In this document: positions 6,333 to 13,874 of the stretch, piece after piece
How the letters are laid out: each line of letters starts with the position of its first letter
How positions within the stretch are numbered: position 1 is the first letter of the stretch
NCBI GenBank assembly: GCA_023412845.1
Contig: JAEZRH010000179.1
Location: 1 to 16,506, forward strand
Origin: Bacillota bacterium
Lineage (GTDB): Bacteria > Bacillota > Clostridia > Oscillospirales > Acutalibacteraceae
DNA: 16,506 nt
Reading direction: 5' to 3'
The notes under the pieces: model-generated
The model's input: the letters and a program-made list of their open reading frames with translations, nothing else
Databases searched by the model: none
What the model was told of the DNA's origin: nothing
Made by a program: the position numbers and the translations under genes

Positions 6333-6360
6333 GAAAAAAGAAAGGCAGGAGATTGTATTT

Positions 6361-7392
6361 ATGAAATGTGCTGTTTTTACGGAACCCTATCATTTTGAAA
6401 TCAGAGAACGGGAGGTCCCGCAGCCGAAGCCCGGCGAAGTCCTGGTGGCGGTCAAGGCGGTCGGCATCTGCGGCTCCGACATCCATCCTTATATGGGTGA
6501 CGGTATCGAGCGCCGCCAGCCGGGCATCATCATGGGGCACGAGGCGTCGGGCGTCGTCAGCGCCGCCGGAGAAGGGGTCACCCGCTGGAAACCCGGCGAC
6601 AGGGTGGCCATTAATCCCCAGATTTGCTGCGGCCACTGCGAGATGTGCCGGCAGGGGTATTACAATCTCTGCAATAATATGCTGCTCATCGGCTCTTCCA
6701 TGAGGAAATTCCTCGACGGCGCCATGTGCGAGTACATCACCATCGGAGAGGACCAGCTTTATGCCCTGCCGGATTCCGTCAGCTTCGACTGCGGCACGCT
6801 GCTGGACCCGCTCGGCAACGCCATCCATCTTATCAACCGCGGCGGTGTCAGGCTGGGCGACACCGTAGCCGTCATCGGCACGGGTACGATCGGCCTTCTG
6901 GCGATCCAGACCGCAAAGCTCGCCGGAGCCGTGAAGGTCGTCGCCCTCGACCGGTCAAAGGAAAGACTCGGTATGGCGAAGGAAGTCGGCGCAGACTATG
7001 CGCTGGATACGTCCGATGCATCCGTCGCGGACCGGCTGAAGGAGCTGACGAACGGCAGCGGCGCCGACATCGTGGTGGAATCCGCGGGCGTGGGCTTCAC
7101 GTATAATCTTGCCATGCAGATCGTAAAAAAGCGCGGCACGGTCATCGGCCTCGGCTTCGCGCAGGCCGAAATCAATTTCTCGCTGAAACCGTTCGTCTAC
7201 AACGAGATCAATTTTCTGGGTTCCACGGGGTATTCCTCGGAGTGCCAGACGACCATCGATTTGCTTGCCTCCGGCAGGATCAGGGCGGAGAAGATCATCA
7301 CGCACACGTTCCCGCTCGAAGAGGTAAACCAGGCGTTCCGAACCCTTACCGACCCCACGGCAAACGCGATCAAAGTCATCCTTCACCCGTAG
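6361..7392 (+). CDS. Zinc-dependent medium-chain alcohol/polyol dehydrogenase
   Basis: 343 residues of the MDR superfamily (sorbitol, L-idonate 5-, L-galactonate and threonine dehydrogenase group), NAD-linked oxidation of a secondary alcohol. Catalytic zinc ligands C37 (GICGSD), H60 and E61 (GHE); structural zinc cysteines C90, C93, C96 and C104 in CGHCEMC...C. The Rossmann motif GTGTIG at 173-178 is followed by acidic D197 at the end of the second strand, favouring NAD over NADP. The catalytic-domain EPL commonly seen is DPL (149-151). AGGAG lies 9 nt before ATG 6361. It is monocistronic: the downstream LacI gene is convergent with only 11 nt between stops and no visible terminator. It probably performs the first oxidation of the imported polyol or sugar acid; the substrate cannot be read from sequence. 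Confidence 0.93.
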   Translation: MKCAVFTEPYHFEIREREVPQPKPGEVLVAVKAVGICGSDIHPYMGDGIERRQPGIIMGHEASGVVSAAGEGVTRWKPGDRVAINPQICCGHCEMCRQGYYNLCNNMLLIGSSMRKFLDGAMCEYITIGEDQLYALPDSVSFDCGTLLDPLGNAIHLINRGGVRLGDTVAVIGTGTIGLLAIQTAKLAGAVKVVALDRSKERLGMAKEVGADYALDTSDASVADRLKELTNGSGADIVVESAGVGFTYNLAMQIVKKRGTVIGLGFAQAEINFSLKPFVYNEINFLGSTGYSSECQTTIDLLASGRIRAEKIITHTFPLEEVNQAFRTLTDPTANAIKVILHP

Positions 7393-7403
7393 GCGCCCAG
7401 TTT

Positions 7404-8438
7404 TCAGTGGACTTCTTTCGGGGGCGCGCAGGAAGACCGGAAAAGAATGTCTGCCGGCAGCACGACCCTGGAGGGGGTCCACTTCCCTTTATCCTGGATT
7501 TTCCGGATGAGCACCTCCGCTGCGATTTTGCCGAGCGTGTAGGGATGCTGGTTGACTACGGTCAGGTCCGGCTTGAGGATCTTATGATATTTGAATTCCC
7601 CGAACCCGCACAGCGAGACGTCGCCGGGGATTTGAATCTGCATGTCATTCAGTGCGGAAACGGCCCCCAGCGACGCTATGTTGCTGAGCGTGAAGATCGC
7701 GGTGGGCGGGCTGCCGTACATGGACATCAGCCGGATTACGCTCTGATAGGCGGCTTCGTAGTTCAGCTCGATTTTCTGAATATAACCCGGGTCAGATGGG
7801 AGCCCGCAGTCCCGGAGCGCCTGCAGGTAGCCGCCGAGACGTGCGTTCAGATGCGGCTGGTTGCGGGAGCTGGCGAGGATCGCGATCCTTTTATGCCCAA
7901 GAGAGGCCAGATACTGCACCATCTGGTACGCGCCGCGGAAATTGTCGTTCACCACGGAGTCCAGTGCGATCTTTGCGTCGGAGTTGCAAACGTCGCGGTC
8001 CATCAGGACGACCGGAAGCCTGCTGTTGTTGATCCGCAGGATTTTCTCCCCTTCGGCCTCTGCCGTCGCCACCAGAATGCCGTCCACGCGCCGGGAAATC
8101 AGCACCTCCAGAATCTTCTGTTCCTTCTGCGGATTTTCATCGCTGTTCAGGATGATGGTCTGGTACCCTTCGGCCATGGCGACGTCGTTGATCGCCTGGA
8201 CCGTGTCCATGAAGGAGACGTTAAAAAGCTCCGGGATCACGATTCCGATGATCCGGGTCTGCCTCGTTTTGAGACTGATGGCCACATGGTTTGGCACGAA
8301 ATCCGTTTCCTGGATGGCAACCTCTATTTTCTTTTGCAGCTTTTTGCTCACATAGCCGTTCTTGTTGATATACCGTGACACGGTCGCTGTGGAAATGCCG
8401 ACCCTTGCAGCGATATCTTTGATCGTTGTACTTTTCAT
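7404..8438 (-). CDS. LacI-family transcriptional regulator (second copy)
   Basis: 344 residues, the same length as the other LacI protein here but clearly a different sequence. Helix-turn-helix TTIKDIAARVGISTATVSRY (residues 4-23), followed by a canonical hinge PNHVAISL (49-56) with the minor-groove Leu56 intact, then the ligand-binding core from IIGIVIPELFN. GHKRIAILA, AIFTLSNIASLGA and DVSLCGFGEF are family landmarks. Start: an open frame continues upstream to 8579, but ATG 8438 gives the standard LacI N-terminus and fits the promoter at 8487-8514; its ribosome binding site is poor (GGGCGGGCG). Divergent from the ABC transporter operon, so a good candidate for controlling it through the site at 8797. 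With its intact hinge it is better suited than the first LacI to the CG-centred operators seen here. Confidence 0.93.
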   Translation of the reverse strand: MKSTTIKDIAARVGISTATVSRYINKNGYVSKKLQKKIEVAIQETDFVPNHVAISLKTRQTRIIGIVIPELFNVSFMDTVQAINDVAMAEGYQTIILNSDENPQKEQKILEVLISRRVDGILVATAEAEGEKILRINNSRLPVVLMDRDVCNSDAKIALDSVVNDNFRGAYQMVQYLASLGHKRIAILASSRNQPHLNARLGGYLQALRDCGLPSDPGYIQKIELNYEAAYQSVIRLMSMYGSPPTAIFTLSNIASLGAVSALNDMQIQIPGDVSLCGFGEFKYHKILKPDLTVVNQHPYTLGKIAAEVLIRKIQDKGKWTPSRVVLPADILFRSSCAPPKEVH

Positions 8439-8486
8439 CGCCCGCCCGTTTACCAGAATCCTTTCCGGATAATTTTCTTTTATTCT

Positions 8487-8514
8487 ATTATAAGACTTTC
8501 GGCGGCTGTTGCAA
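8487..8514 (-). promoter_or_regulatory. Sigma-A promoter of the second LacI gene
   Basis: Read on the minus strand: TTGCAA (-35, 8509-8514), 16-nt spacer, perfect TATAAT (-10, 8487-8492). Predicted start near 8480, about 42 nt before ATG 8438. No CG-centred operator of the type seen elsewhere overlaps it. Confidence 0.7.
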
Positions 8515-8680
8515 GAGGGGCGGCGTCTTTTGGATAAAATTTTCACATTGCCGCCAGCCGATTCCAGCCGGGAGCACACCGACCTGCCGGGAAGGAAAGG
8601 ATTATTCTTTATGAAAATTTCTGCACGGTTTACCGAATATTTTCAATATTGCAGAAGCATGTCCCGAGAAATAGTAAATG

Positions 8681-8700
8681 ATTTTCATTGATTTTCATTG
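8681..8700. repeat. Tandem 10-bp direct repeat
   Basis: ATTTTCATTG occurs twice head to tail, directly followed by TTGACA at 8701. It may be a protein-binding direct repeat or slippage product; function unknown. Confidence 0.6.
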
Positions 8701-8760
8701 TTGACATCTCACAATTTTAACATTTGACACAATAATTATCTCTGTTTTTTTAAAAAAGCG

Positions 8761-8789
8761 TTGATTATTTACAGAATATGTGTTAGTAT
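8761..8789 (+). promoter_or_regulatory. Sigma-A promoter (extended -10, UP-like tract) of the transporter operon
   Basis: TTGATT at 8761-8766, 17-nt spacer, TAGTAT at 8784-8789 with an extended -10 TGT directly before it. A T7A6 tract (8745-8757) sits where an UP element would lie. Predicted start near 8796, giving a leader of roughly 150 nt before ATG 8949. Confidence 0.55.
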
Positions 8790-8796
8790 TCTGACG

Positions 8797-8810
8797 TGAT
8801 AACGTATACA
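8797..8810. promoter_or_regulatory. LacI/CcpA-type operator of the transporter operon
   Basis: TGATAACGTATACA centred on CG 8803/8804, directly at the predicted transcription start. Continues as TACC, giving the 18-base sequence shared (16/18) with the operator at 4816. Matches TGWNANCGNTNWCA at 13 of 14 positions. Its position suggests repression by blocking initiation. Confidence 0.65.
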
Positions 8811-8895
8811 TACCTCGCTGTGAATGGTTTCAGGATTTGGGGCAGGAATGAAAACAAAGTGAAAATTTGATGAAACACGGCAGGAAGAAGAGGAA

Positions 8896-8905
8896 TATAC
8901 GTTAT
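8896..8905. promoter_or_regulatory. Second operator core in inverted orientation
   Basis: TATACGTTAT is the exact reverse complement of the 10-bp core ATAACGTATA of the operator at 8797. Centre-to-centre distance is 97 bp. It could be an auxiliary operator for a tetramer or loop, or a roadblock in the leader. Confidence 0.4.
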
Positions 8906-8908
8906 TGG

Positions 8909-8929
8909 AATGTTACAAAACATAACATT
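8909..8929. repeat. Inverted repeat just upstream of the ribosome binding site
   Basis: AATGTTA (8909-8915) and TAACATT (8923-8929), perfect 7-bp arms around CAAAACA. The GGGAGG ribosome binding site starts at 8935. It may be a DNA operator half of the leader or an mRNA hairpin affecting translation. Confidence 0.45.
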
Positions 8930-8948
8930 GTAGTGGGAGGTTGTGTGT

Positions 8949-10307
8949 ATGAAAACGAAGAAACTGCTTAGCAGCGCACTTTCGCTCGTCCTGGCGGCCG
9001 CATTGCTTACGGGATGCGCAGGAGGCGGAGCGTCCGGCAGCAGCGCCGCACCGTCAGGCGGAGCGTCCCAGACGGCCGGAAGCAGCCAGTCGGGGAACAG
9101 TGCAAAACCCTACGCCGGTACGACCATCAATTTCATTTACCCGGGCGCAGTTTGGGCCGACACTGTGAAAGCAAACATTGACGAGTTCAAACAAGAGACA
9201 GGCATTACGGTGAACATGCAGCAGTTCACAAATGACCAGCTTGCACAGAAAATCGCCGTAACGGAAGCGGCGGGCGGCAAAGATATCGACGTGCTGTGCT
9301 ACGCGCCGCTGCAGAACAAACTGCTGTACGTGAAGAACGGCTGGGCGGACCCATTGGACGACTATATCGCCAAATCGGCTGACTTCGACGTCAAGGACTA
9401 TCAGACCCCCGCGATCAACAGCGTGACTACAAACGGGAAGATTTACGGAATCCCGTGGATCACCGAACGCGAGGTCGTCAGTTACAACAAAGCCATGTTC
9501 CAGGCGAAGGGCGTATCCATCCCGACAACCTTCGACGAGCTTATGGCGGCGGCCGCAAAGCTGACGGATTCCTCGAAAGGCATCGTCGGCATCGCAATGC
9601 GCGGCAAAGGCGCAGCGGCGGTCACGCAGTTCTCCGGCTTCCTGTACGGTTACGGCGGCGACTTCATCAAGGACGGCAAAGCGACCATCAATACTCCGGA
9701 GGCCGTCAAGGCGTTCCAGTATTACGGCGACATCGTCCGCAAATACGGCCCGAAGGGCGCCATCAATATGGACTGGCAGGATACGCAGTCGCTGTTCTCG
9801 CAGGGCCGCGCGGCAATGAGGGTCGATGCGGACAGCCAGTATGCGTTCTCCATCGATCCGAAATCTTCCATCGTTTCAAAAAATGTGGGCGTGTTCCAGT
9901 TCCCGGCGGGTCCCTCCGGCAGCAAGCCGTACAGTGTTTCCGCATGGTGCCTGGGAATCAGCTCAGGGTCGACCCATAAAGATGCTGCATGGGAATTCAT
10001 AAAATGGGCATGCGGCAAAGATATGGACGTCAAAGAAATGGCGGCCGGCAACCCGAGCGCCCGCCAGTCAACCTGGAAGAACGAAACTGCGACCAAGGCA
10101 TTCCCGTCCGAGCTTGTCAAGGTCATCGACACCACGATGCCAGTGGCCGTAGGATATGACAGGCCTGCCATGATCAACGTGGGCGACGCCAGAACCCAGA
10201 TCGGAAACGTAATCATCGGAGCCATTGAGGGTCAGAGCGTACAGCCTCTCGCCGACAAGGCCAACGCTGCCGTTCAGGCGCTGCTCGACAAGGAAAAAGC
10301 CAAGTAG
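8949..10307 (+). CDS. ABC transporter sugar-binding lipoprotein (family 1 solute-binding protein)
   Basis: 452 residues. Lipoprotein signal peptide: positive MKTKK, hydrophobic LSLVLAAALL, lipobox LTGC with lipidated Cys23, then a Gly/Ser/Ala/Gln-rich linker to about residue 52. The mature domain begins TTINFIYPG and shows family-1 features (INMQQF-like strand, GKIYGIPW, FDELMAAAAKL, LFSQGRAAM, AWEFIKWACG). It captures an oligosaccharide, sugar or polyol outside the membrane for the two downstream permeases (CUT1 type). Start: ATG 8949 has GGGAGG 8 nt upstream; the GTG six nt earlier is rejected because it lies too close to that site. First gene of the transport operon, controlled by the promoter at 8761 and the operator at 8797. 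The ligand cannot be predicted from the sequence. Confidence 0.93.
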   Translation: MKTKKLLSSALSLVLAAALLTGCAGGGASGSSAAPSGGASQTAGSSQSGNSAKPYAGTTINFIYPGAVWADTVKANIDEFKQETGITVNMQQFTNDQLAQKIAVTEAAGGKDIDVLCYAPLQNKLLYVKNGWADPLDDYIAKSADFDVKDYQTPAINSVTTNGKIYGIPWITEREVVSYNKAMFQAKGVSIPTTFDELMAAAAKLTDSSKGIVGIAMRGKGAAAVTQFSGFLYGYGGDFIKDGKATINTPEAVKAFQYYGDIVRKYGPKGAINMDWQDTQSLFSQGRAAMRVDADSQYAFSIDPKSSIVSKNVGVFQFPAGPSGSKPYSVSAWCLGISSGSTHKDAAWEFIKWACGKDMDVKEMAAGNPSARQSTWKNETATKAFPSELVKVIDTTMPVAVGYDRPAMINVGDARTQIGNVIIGAIEGQSVQPLADKANAAVQALLDKEKAK

Positions 10308-10334
10308 TCCGGCCGGTTTTCATAGCGACAGAAA

Positions 10335-10379
10335 GGGGCCGTATTCCTGCGCCGATGCAGGCCGAAGGGATACGGCCCC
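10335..10379 (+). other. Intercistronic mRNA hairpin between binding-protein and permease genes
   Basis: GGGGCCGTATTCC (10335-10347) pairs with GGGATACGGCCCC (10367-10379): 13 bp including one T-G wobble, with an inner CTGC/GCAG pairing in the loop. No U-run follows, and the permease ribosome binding site begins a few bases downstream. It resembles stem-loops that protect binding-protein mRNA from 3' decay and so raise its amount over permeases. Confidence 0.7.
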
Positions 10380-10400
10380 ACTGAAAGGAAGGAATGCTGT

Positions 10401-11288
10401 ATGATTTTAAAATGGCTGGACAAAAATCTCAAATGGGTATTTACGCTCCCGACCATCATCTTTGTTATTTTCATGATAGGGTTCCCGATCGTATACACCT
10501 TCCGGCTAAGCTTTTTTGATTCCACCATGTCGGCGACCCAGCCGGATACCTTTGTCGGCCTGCAGAATTACATCAGCATGTTTACCGATCCGGATAAACG
10601 TTTTTTGCTGGCCGTATGGCGGACTGTAGAATTTTCGGCCGTCGCGCTTCTTATTGAAGTCATCCTGGGCGTTGGAATCGCCCTCCTGTTTAACCGGAAG
10701 TTCAAAGGCAAGGGACTTCTCAAAACGATTTTCCTTCTCCCCATGGTCGCAACTCCGGTCGCAATCGGCATGGTCTGGACCCTGATCTATGAACCCACCA
10801 TCGGCATTGCGAACTTTCTGCTCACCAAAGCCGGCCTGCCCGTCCAGATGTGGCTGGGGTCGGCGGATACGGCGCTCTGGTCGCTGGCCATTGTGGATAT
10901 CTGGCAGTGGACCCCCATGGTTATGCTCATTACTTTTGCGGGCCTCAGCTCCCTTCCCACGGACCCGTTCGAATCCGCCATCGTGGACGGCGCGAACGGT
11001 TTTCAGATCATGACGAAAATCACGCTGCCCCTGCTTTCGCCGACGATCCTTGTCGCCGTTCTGCTCCGGCTGATCGACGTCGTGAAAACGTTCGACATCA
11101 TCTATTCCACCACGCAGGGCGGGCCGGGCTACGCGACGGAAACGCTGAACATCCTGTCTTACCGCCAGGCGTTTGAAAACTTCCAGTTCGGACAGTCTTC
11201 CGCAACGCTGATGGTGTTCTTCGTGATCGTCATGTCGATTGCCGTTGCTTTCGTAAAAGTGAAAAAGAAAGTGCAGGTCGATTACTGA
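10401..11288 (+). CDS. ABC sugar transporter permease, MalF/UgpA type
   Basis: 295 residues, an integral membrane protein of the binding-protein-dependent transport system inner-membrane family. Hydrophobic segments near 12-34, 74-97, 107-129, 157-182, 208-226 and 266-286 give six helices. The EAA loop that docks the ATPase is at about 191-213: ESAIVDGANGFQ...ITLPLLSP, with the conserved Gly and the LP pair. AAGGAAGG precedes ATG 10401 by about 8 nt. Its stop overlaps the next permease start by one base (TGATG), so the two are translationally coupled and should form a heterodimer. No ATPase gene follows; a shared MsmK/UgpC-type ATPase encoded elsewhere is expected. Confidence 0.93.
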   Translation: MILKWLDKNLKWVFTLPTIIFVIFMIGFPIVYTFRLSFFDSTMSATQPDTFVGLQNYISMFTDPDKRFLLAVWRTVEFSAVALLIEVILGVGIALLFNRKFKGKGLLKTIFLLPMVATPVAIGMVWTLIYEPTIGIANFLLTKAGLPVQMWLGSADTALWSLAIVDIWQWTPMVMLITFAGLSSLPTDPFESAIVDGANGFQIMTKITLPLLSPTILVAVLLRLIDVVKTFDIIYSTTQGGPGYATETLNILSYRQAFENFQFGQSSATLMVFFVIVMSIAVAFVKVKKKVQVDY

Positions 11289-12109
11289 TGGAAAAAAGCC
11301 GCAGTCCGATGCAAAAAATGATTTTGGCAATCGTGCTGGTTGTTATCGGGGTCTGTACTTTGTTTCCGTTTCTTTGGATGGTGCTTGCGTCTTTTAAAGA
11401 TATGGCCGACCTTCTCGACACCAGCAAGATGTTTGTTTTTACCCCGACGACTCACAATTACTTCGATGTTTTCACGCAGTACGATTTTTCGCGTCCGATG
11501 TTCAACAGCCTGTACGTAGGCTTCGTCTCCACGGCGCTCGCTCTCATTTTCGGGGTACCGGCCGCCTACTCCATCGGCCGGTTCAAGCAGCAGGTCTTCT
11601 CCTCGCTGATCCTTCTGGTCAGAATCATTCCGGCGATTTCGTTCTTGGTGCCGTGGTACATCCTGTTCACAAAGCTCCATCTGACGGGCACCTACACGGT
11701 ACTGATCCTGTCGCACTTCCTTACGTCCCTGCCACTCATCATCTGGATCATGATCCCGTATTTCGAGGGCCTCCCAAAGGAACTGGAAGAAGCTGCCTGG
11801 ATCGACGGATGTTCGCAGACGGGCACGTTCTTCAAGATCATGCTTCCCCTTTCGACGCCGGGCATCCTGACCTCCACGCTGCTGGCGTTCATCTTCTCCT
11901 GGAACAACTTCATTTTCGCCCTCGTGCTTTCCACCAACGAAACGAAAACCATTCCCACCGCCGTGTTCGCCTTCATTTCCTACACCAATATCAACTGGTC
12001 CGGACTGATGGCGGCGGCCGTCGTCATCACCGCGCCGATTCTTTTGATATCGCTCTGCCTGCAGAAATATGTGGTATCCGGCCTTACCGCGGGCGCGGTC
12101 AAAGGCTGA
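11288..12109 (+). CDS. ABC sugar transporter permease, MalG/UgpE type
   Basis: 273 residues, second permease of the CUT1 system. N-terminal helix (about 11-36), core helices near 72-95, 104-129, 134-158, 192-213 and 241-262. The EAA loop is at about 168-191 (EEAAWIDGCSQ...MLPLSTP), the canonical MalG-type version. Start ATG 11288 overlaps the upstream stop; only a weak AGGT precedes it, consistent with translational coupling. The dehydratase gene begins 14 nt after its stop, which ties transport to catabolism in one transcript. Confidence 0.93.
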   Translation: MEKSRSPMQKMILAIVLVVIGVCTLFPFLWMVLASFKDMADLLDTSKMFVFTPTTHNYFDVFTQYDFSRPMFNSLYVGFVSTALALIFGVPAAYSIGRFKQQVFSSLILLVRIIPAISFLVPWYILFTKLHLTGTYTVLILSHFLTSLPLIIWIMIPYFEGLPKELEEAAWIDGCSQTGTFFKIMLPLSTPGILTSTLLAFIFSWNNFIFALVLSTNETKTIPTAVFAFISYTNINWSGLMAAAVVITAPILLISLCLQKYVVSGLTAGAVKG

Positions 12110-12123
12110 CTGGAGATGGTATT

Positions 12124-13806
12124 TTGAAATCCGAATATCCGTGGGACAGCCGGAAATATCTGGAGCGCCCCGAGGGCGTTGCGTTCCGTTCTTTATTCAA
12201 GTCCATGGGATACAGCGACTACGACCTTGACCGCCCCCTCATCGGGATAGCGAATTCCTGGAACACCGCCACGCCCGGCCATTACAATCTGAACCGCGTC
12301 TCGGAATATGTAAAGCAGGGGATCTATCAGGCGGGTGGAACCCCGGTTGAATTTGGAATTATCGGACCCTGCGACAGCATGGGCTGCGGGAACGACGGCA
12401 TGCATTACTGCCTTCCCGCGCGCGAGGTGATCGCGAGCGAAGTGGAGCTGATGGCGAACATCACCCATGTCGACGCGCTCGTGCTGCTGGGGTCCTGCGA
12501 TAAAATCGTGCCCGGTCTGCTGATGGCGGCCGCAAGGCTGGATCTTCCCGCGATTCTGGTGGTCGGGGGACCGATGCTGGGGGGGGTGGAATTCGACGGA
12601 CGGGCTTCCGACAACGCGAGCCCGGTCGAGGCATACGGCATGCTCCAGTCAGGAAAGATCACAAGGCAGCAGTTTGACGTTCTCGAGGACGGCTGCATGC
12701 CGTGCCCGGGTTCCTGTTCCTTTTTGGGGACGGCGAACACGATGTGCTGCATCACCGAAGCCCTCGGCATGTGTCTTCCCGGCGGGGCGATGGTGCCCTC
12801 CGTCTATGCGGAGCGGTACCGCATCGCGCAGGCCTCCGGAAGACGGATCGTCGAAATGGTGCACGAAAATCTGACGGCGCGGAAGATCATCAACAAAAAC
12901 AGCCTGGAAAACGCGATTCGCCTCGGCATGGCAATCGGCGGTTCGACCAACATGGCCCTGCACATCCCCGCAATCGCTTACGAGGCCGAATGCGACGAGA
13001 TCGACCTGGACGCGATGGACCGCATCGCACAGGAAACGCCGCATCTGGCCCGCATTTATCCTGCGGGCAACCGGAATGTTCCGGATTTCTACCACGCGGG
13101 CGGCGTGCCGGCCGTGATGCGCCAGCTCCTGCCGCTGCTGCACGCCGAAACCGTGACCTGCGCCGGAAAGAACTGGGCGGAGATCCTCGACGGTGTTGCT
13201 CCCGTGGAAAACGACGTCATCCGTTCGCTTCAGGACCCGTGGCATTCCACCGGTTCGCTCCGCGTGCTGCGCGGCAACCTTGCGCCGGAAGGCTGCGTGA
13301 CGAAACCAGCCGCCATCGACGACGGCATGCTGACTTTTACCGGTACTGCCATGTGCTTCGACTGCGAAGAGGACGCGAGGGAGGCCGTGCTGGCCCACAG
13401 GGTCGTTCCGGGAACGGTGCTCGTCATCCGCTACGAAGGGCCGAAAGGAGGCCCCGGCATGCGGGAGATGGTCCATATCATGAAGCTTCTGTTCGGGCAG
13501 CGGCTGAATCTCTGCACCGCGCTTGTAACGGACGGTCGCTTCTCCGGCTCCAACAACGGCTGCTTCGTGGGGCATGTCTCTCCGGAAGCGGTCGAAGGCG
13601 GACCGATCGCGGTCGTCAGAGACGGCGATTCCATCACCATCGATATTCCCAATGGAACTTTAACGCTGAATATCTCCGGCGAGGAGCTCTCCCGCCGCCT
13701 GTCGGAATGGCGAAAGCCCGCCCGGCCCGCCGTGAGGGGGTATCTCAATCTTTACGCGCGCCTCGCGGAATCGGCCGCGCGCGGCGCGGTGATCCGCAAC
13801 CGCTGA
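12124..13806 (+). CDS. IlvD/Edd-family dehydratase (probable sugar-acid dehydratase)
   Basis: 560 residues, the usual size of the family. Reaction type: iron-sulfur-cluster-dependent removal of water from a 2,3-dihydroxy acid to a 2-keto-3-deoxy acid. Motifs: NSWNTATPGH (44-53), PCDSMGCGNDGM (82-93), GSCDKIVPG (123-131, with C125, D126 and the K127 position that is carbamylated in studied members), GCMPCPGSCSFLGTANTM (190-207, C198), and C-terminal VTDGRFSGSN with the catalytic-type serine. Start is TTG 12124 with GGAG 8 nt upstream; the frame stays open upstream through the permease gene, but no other start with a site fits. Glycine replaces the first cluster cysteine of [2Fe-2S] members (PGH), as also in E. 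coli IlvD. Its transport-operon location and the aldolase nearby favour an aldonate substrate over branched-chain biosynthesis. Confidence 0.87.
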   Translation: MKSEYPWDSRKYLERPEGVAFRSLFKSMGYSDYDLDRPLIGIANSWNTATPGHYNLNRVSEYVKQGIYQAGGTPVEFGIIGPCDSMGCGNDGMHYCLPAREVIASEVELMANITHVDALVLLGSCDKIVPGLLMAAARLDLPAILVVGGPMLGGVEFDGRASDNASPVEAYGMLQSGKITRQQFDVLEDGCMPCPGSCSFLGTANTMCCITEALGMCLPGGAMVPSVYAERYRIAQASGRRIVEMVHENLTARKIINKNSLENAIRLGMAIGGSTNMALHIPAIAYEAECDEIDLDAMDRIAQETPHLARIYPAGNRNVPDFYHAGGVPAVMRQLLPLLHAETVTCAGKNWAEILDGVAPVENDVIRSLQDPWHSTGSLRVLRGNLAPEGCVTKPAAIDDGMLTFTGTAMCFDCEEDAREAVLAHRVVPGTVLVIRYEGPKGGPGMREMVHIMKLLFGQRLNLCTALVTDGRFSGSNNGCFVGHVSPEAVEGGPIAVVRDGDSITIDIPNGTLTLNISGEELSRRLSEWRKPARPAVRGYLNLYARLAESAARGAVIRNR

Positions 13807-13874
13807 GCGGCGGCCGGGCCGACCCCGGGATGCGTGCCGCATAGGAATTCCGACTGGAAAGGTGATAATTGATC

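Larger units (their letters stand above)
5941..6360. other. AT-rich divergent control region between regulator and Zn dehydrogenase
   Basis: A 420-nt non-coding stretch, clearly richer in A+T than its flanks. It holds a candidate promoter toward the LacI gene (6019-6048, minus), a perfect 10-bp palindrome GAAAATTTTC at 5965-5974, three abutting dyads at 6120-6171, a CCGC/GCGG hairpin at 6208-6220, and a plus-strand promoter plus operator at 6266-6332. I see no coding potential in it; the short open frames lack recognisable proteins. Confidence 0.6.
8439..8948. other. Divergent control region between second LacI gene and transporter operon
   Basis: 510 nt without a credible gene. Contents: minus-strand promoter for the LacI gene (8487-8514), a tandem 10-bp repeat ATTTTCATTG (8681-8700), two isolated TTGACA boxes (8701, 8724), a T7A6 tract (8745-8757), a plus-strand promoter (8761-8789), an operator (8797-8810), a second operator core (8896-8905) and a dyad just before the ribosome binding site (8909-8929). 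Between about 8520 and 8680 I see nothing specific. Confidence 0.6.

Noticed and set aside
8439..8579. N-terminal extension of the second LacI protein
   Set aside because: It would cross the TATAAT promoter assigned to the gene, and the extension is Arg-rich with no domain.
8870..8971. 33-codon basic open frame overlapping the binding-protein start
   Set aside because: No good ribosome binding site, and its 3' part is simply the binding-protein gene start in another frame.
11653..12123. N-terminal extension of the dehydratase frame
   Set aside because: It overlaps the second permease and is unlike any dehydratase; TTG 12124 has a proper ribosome binding site.
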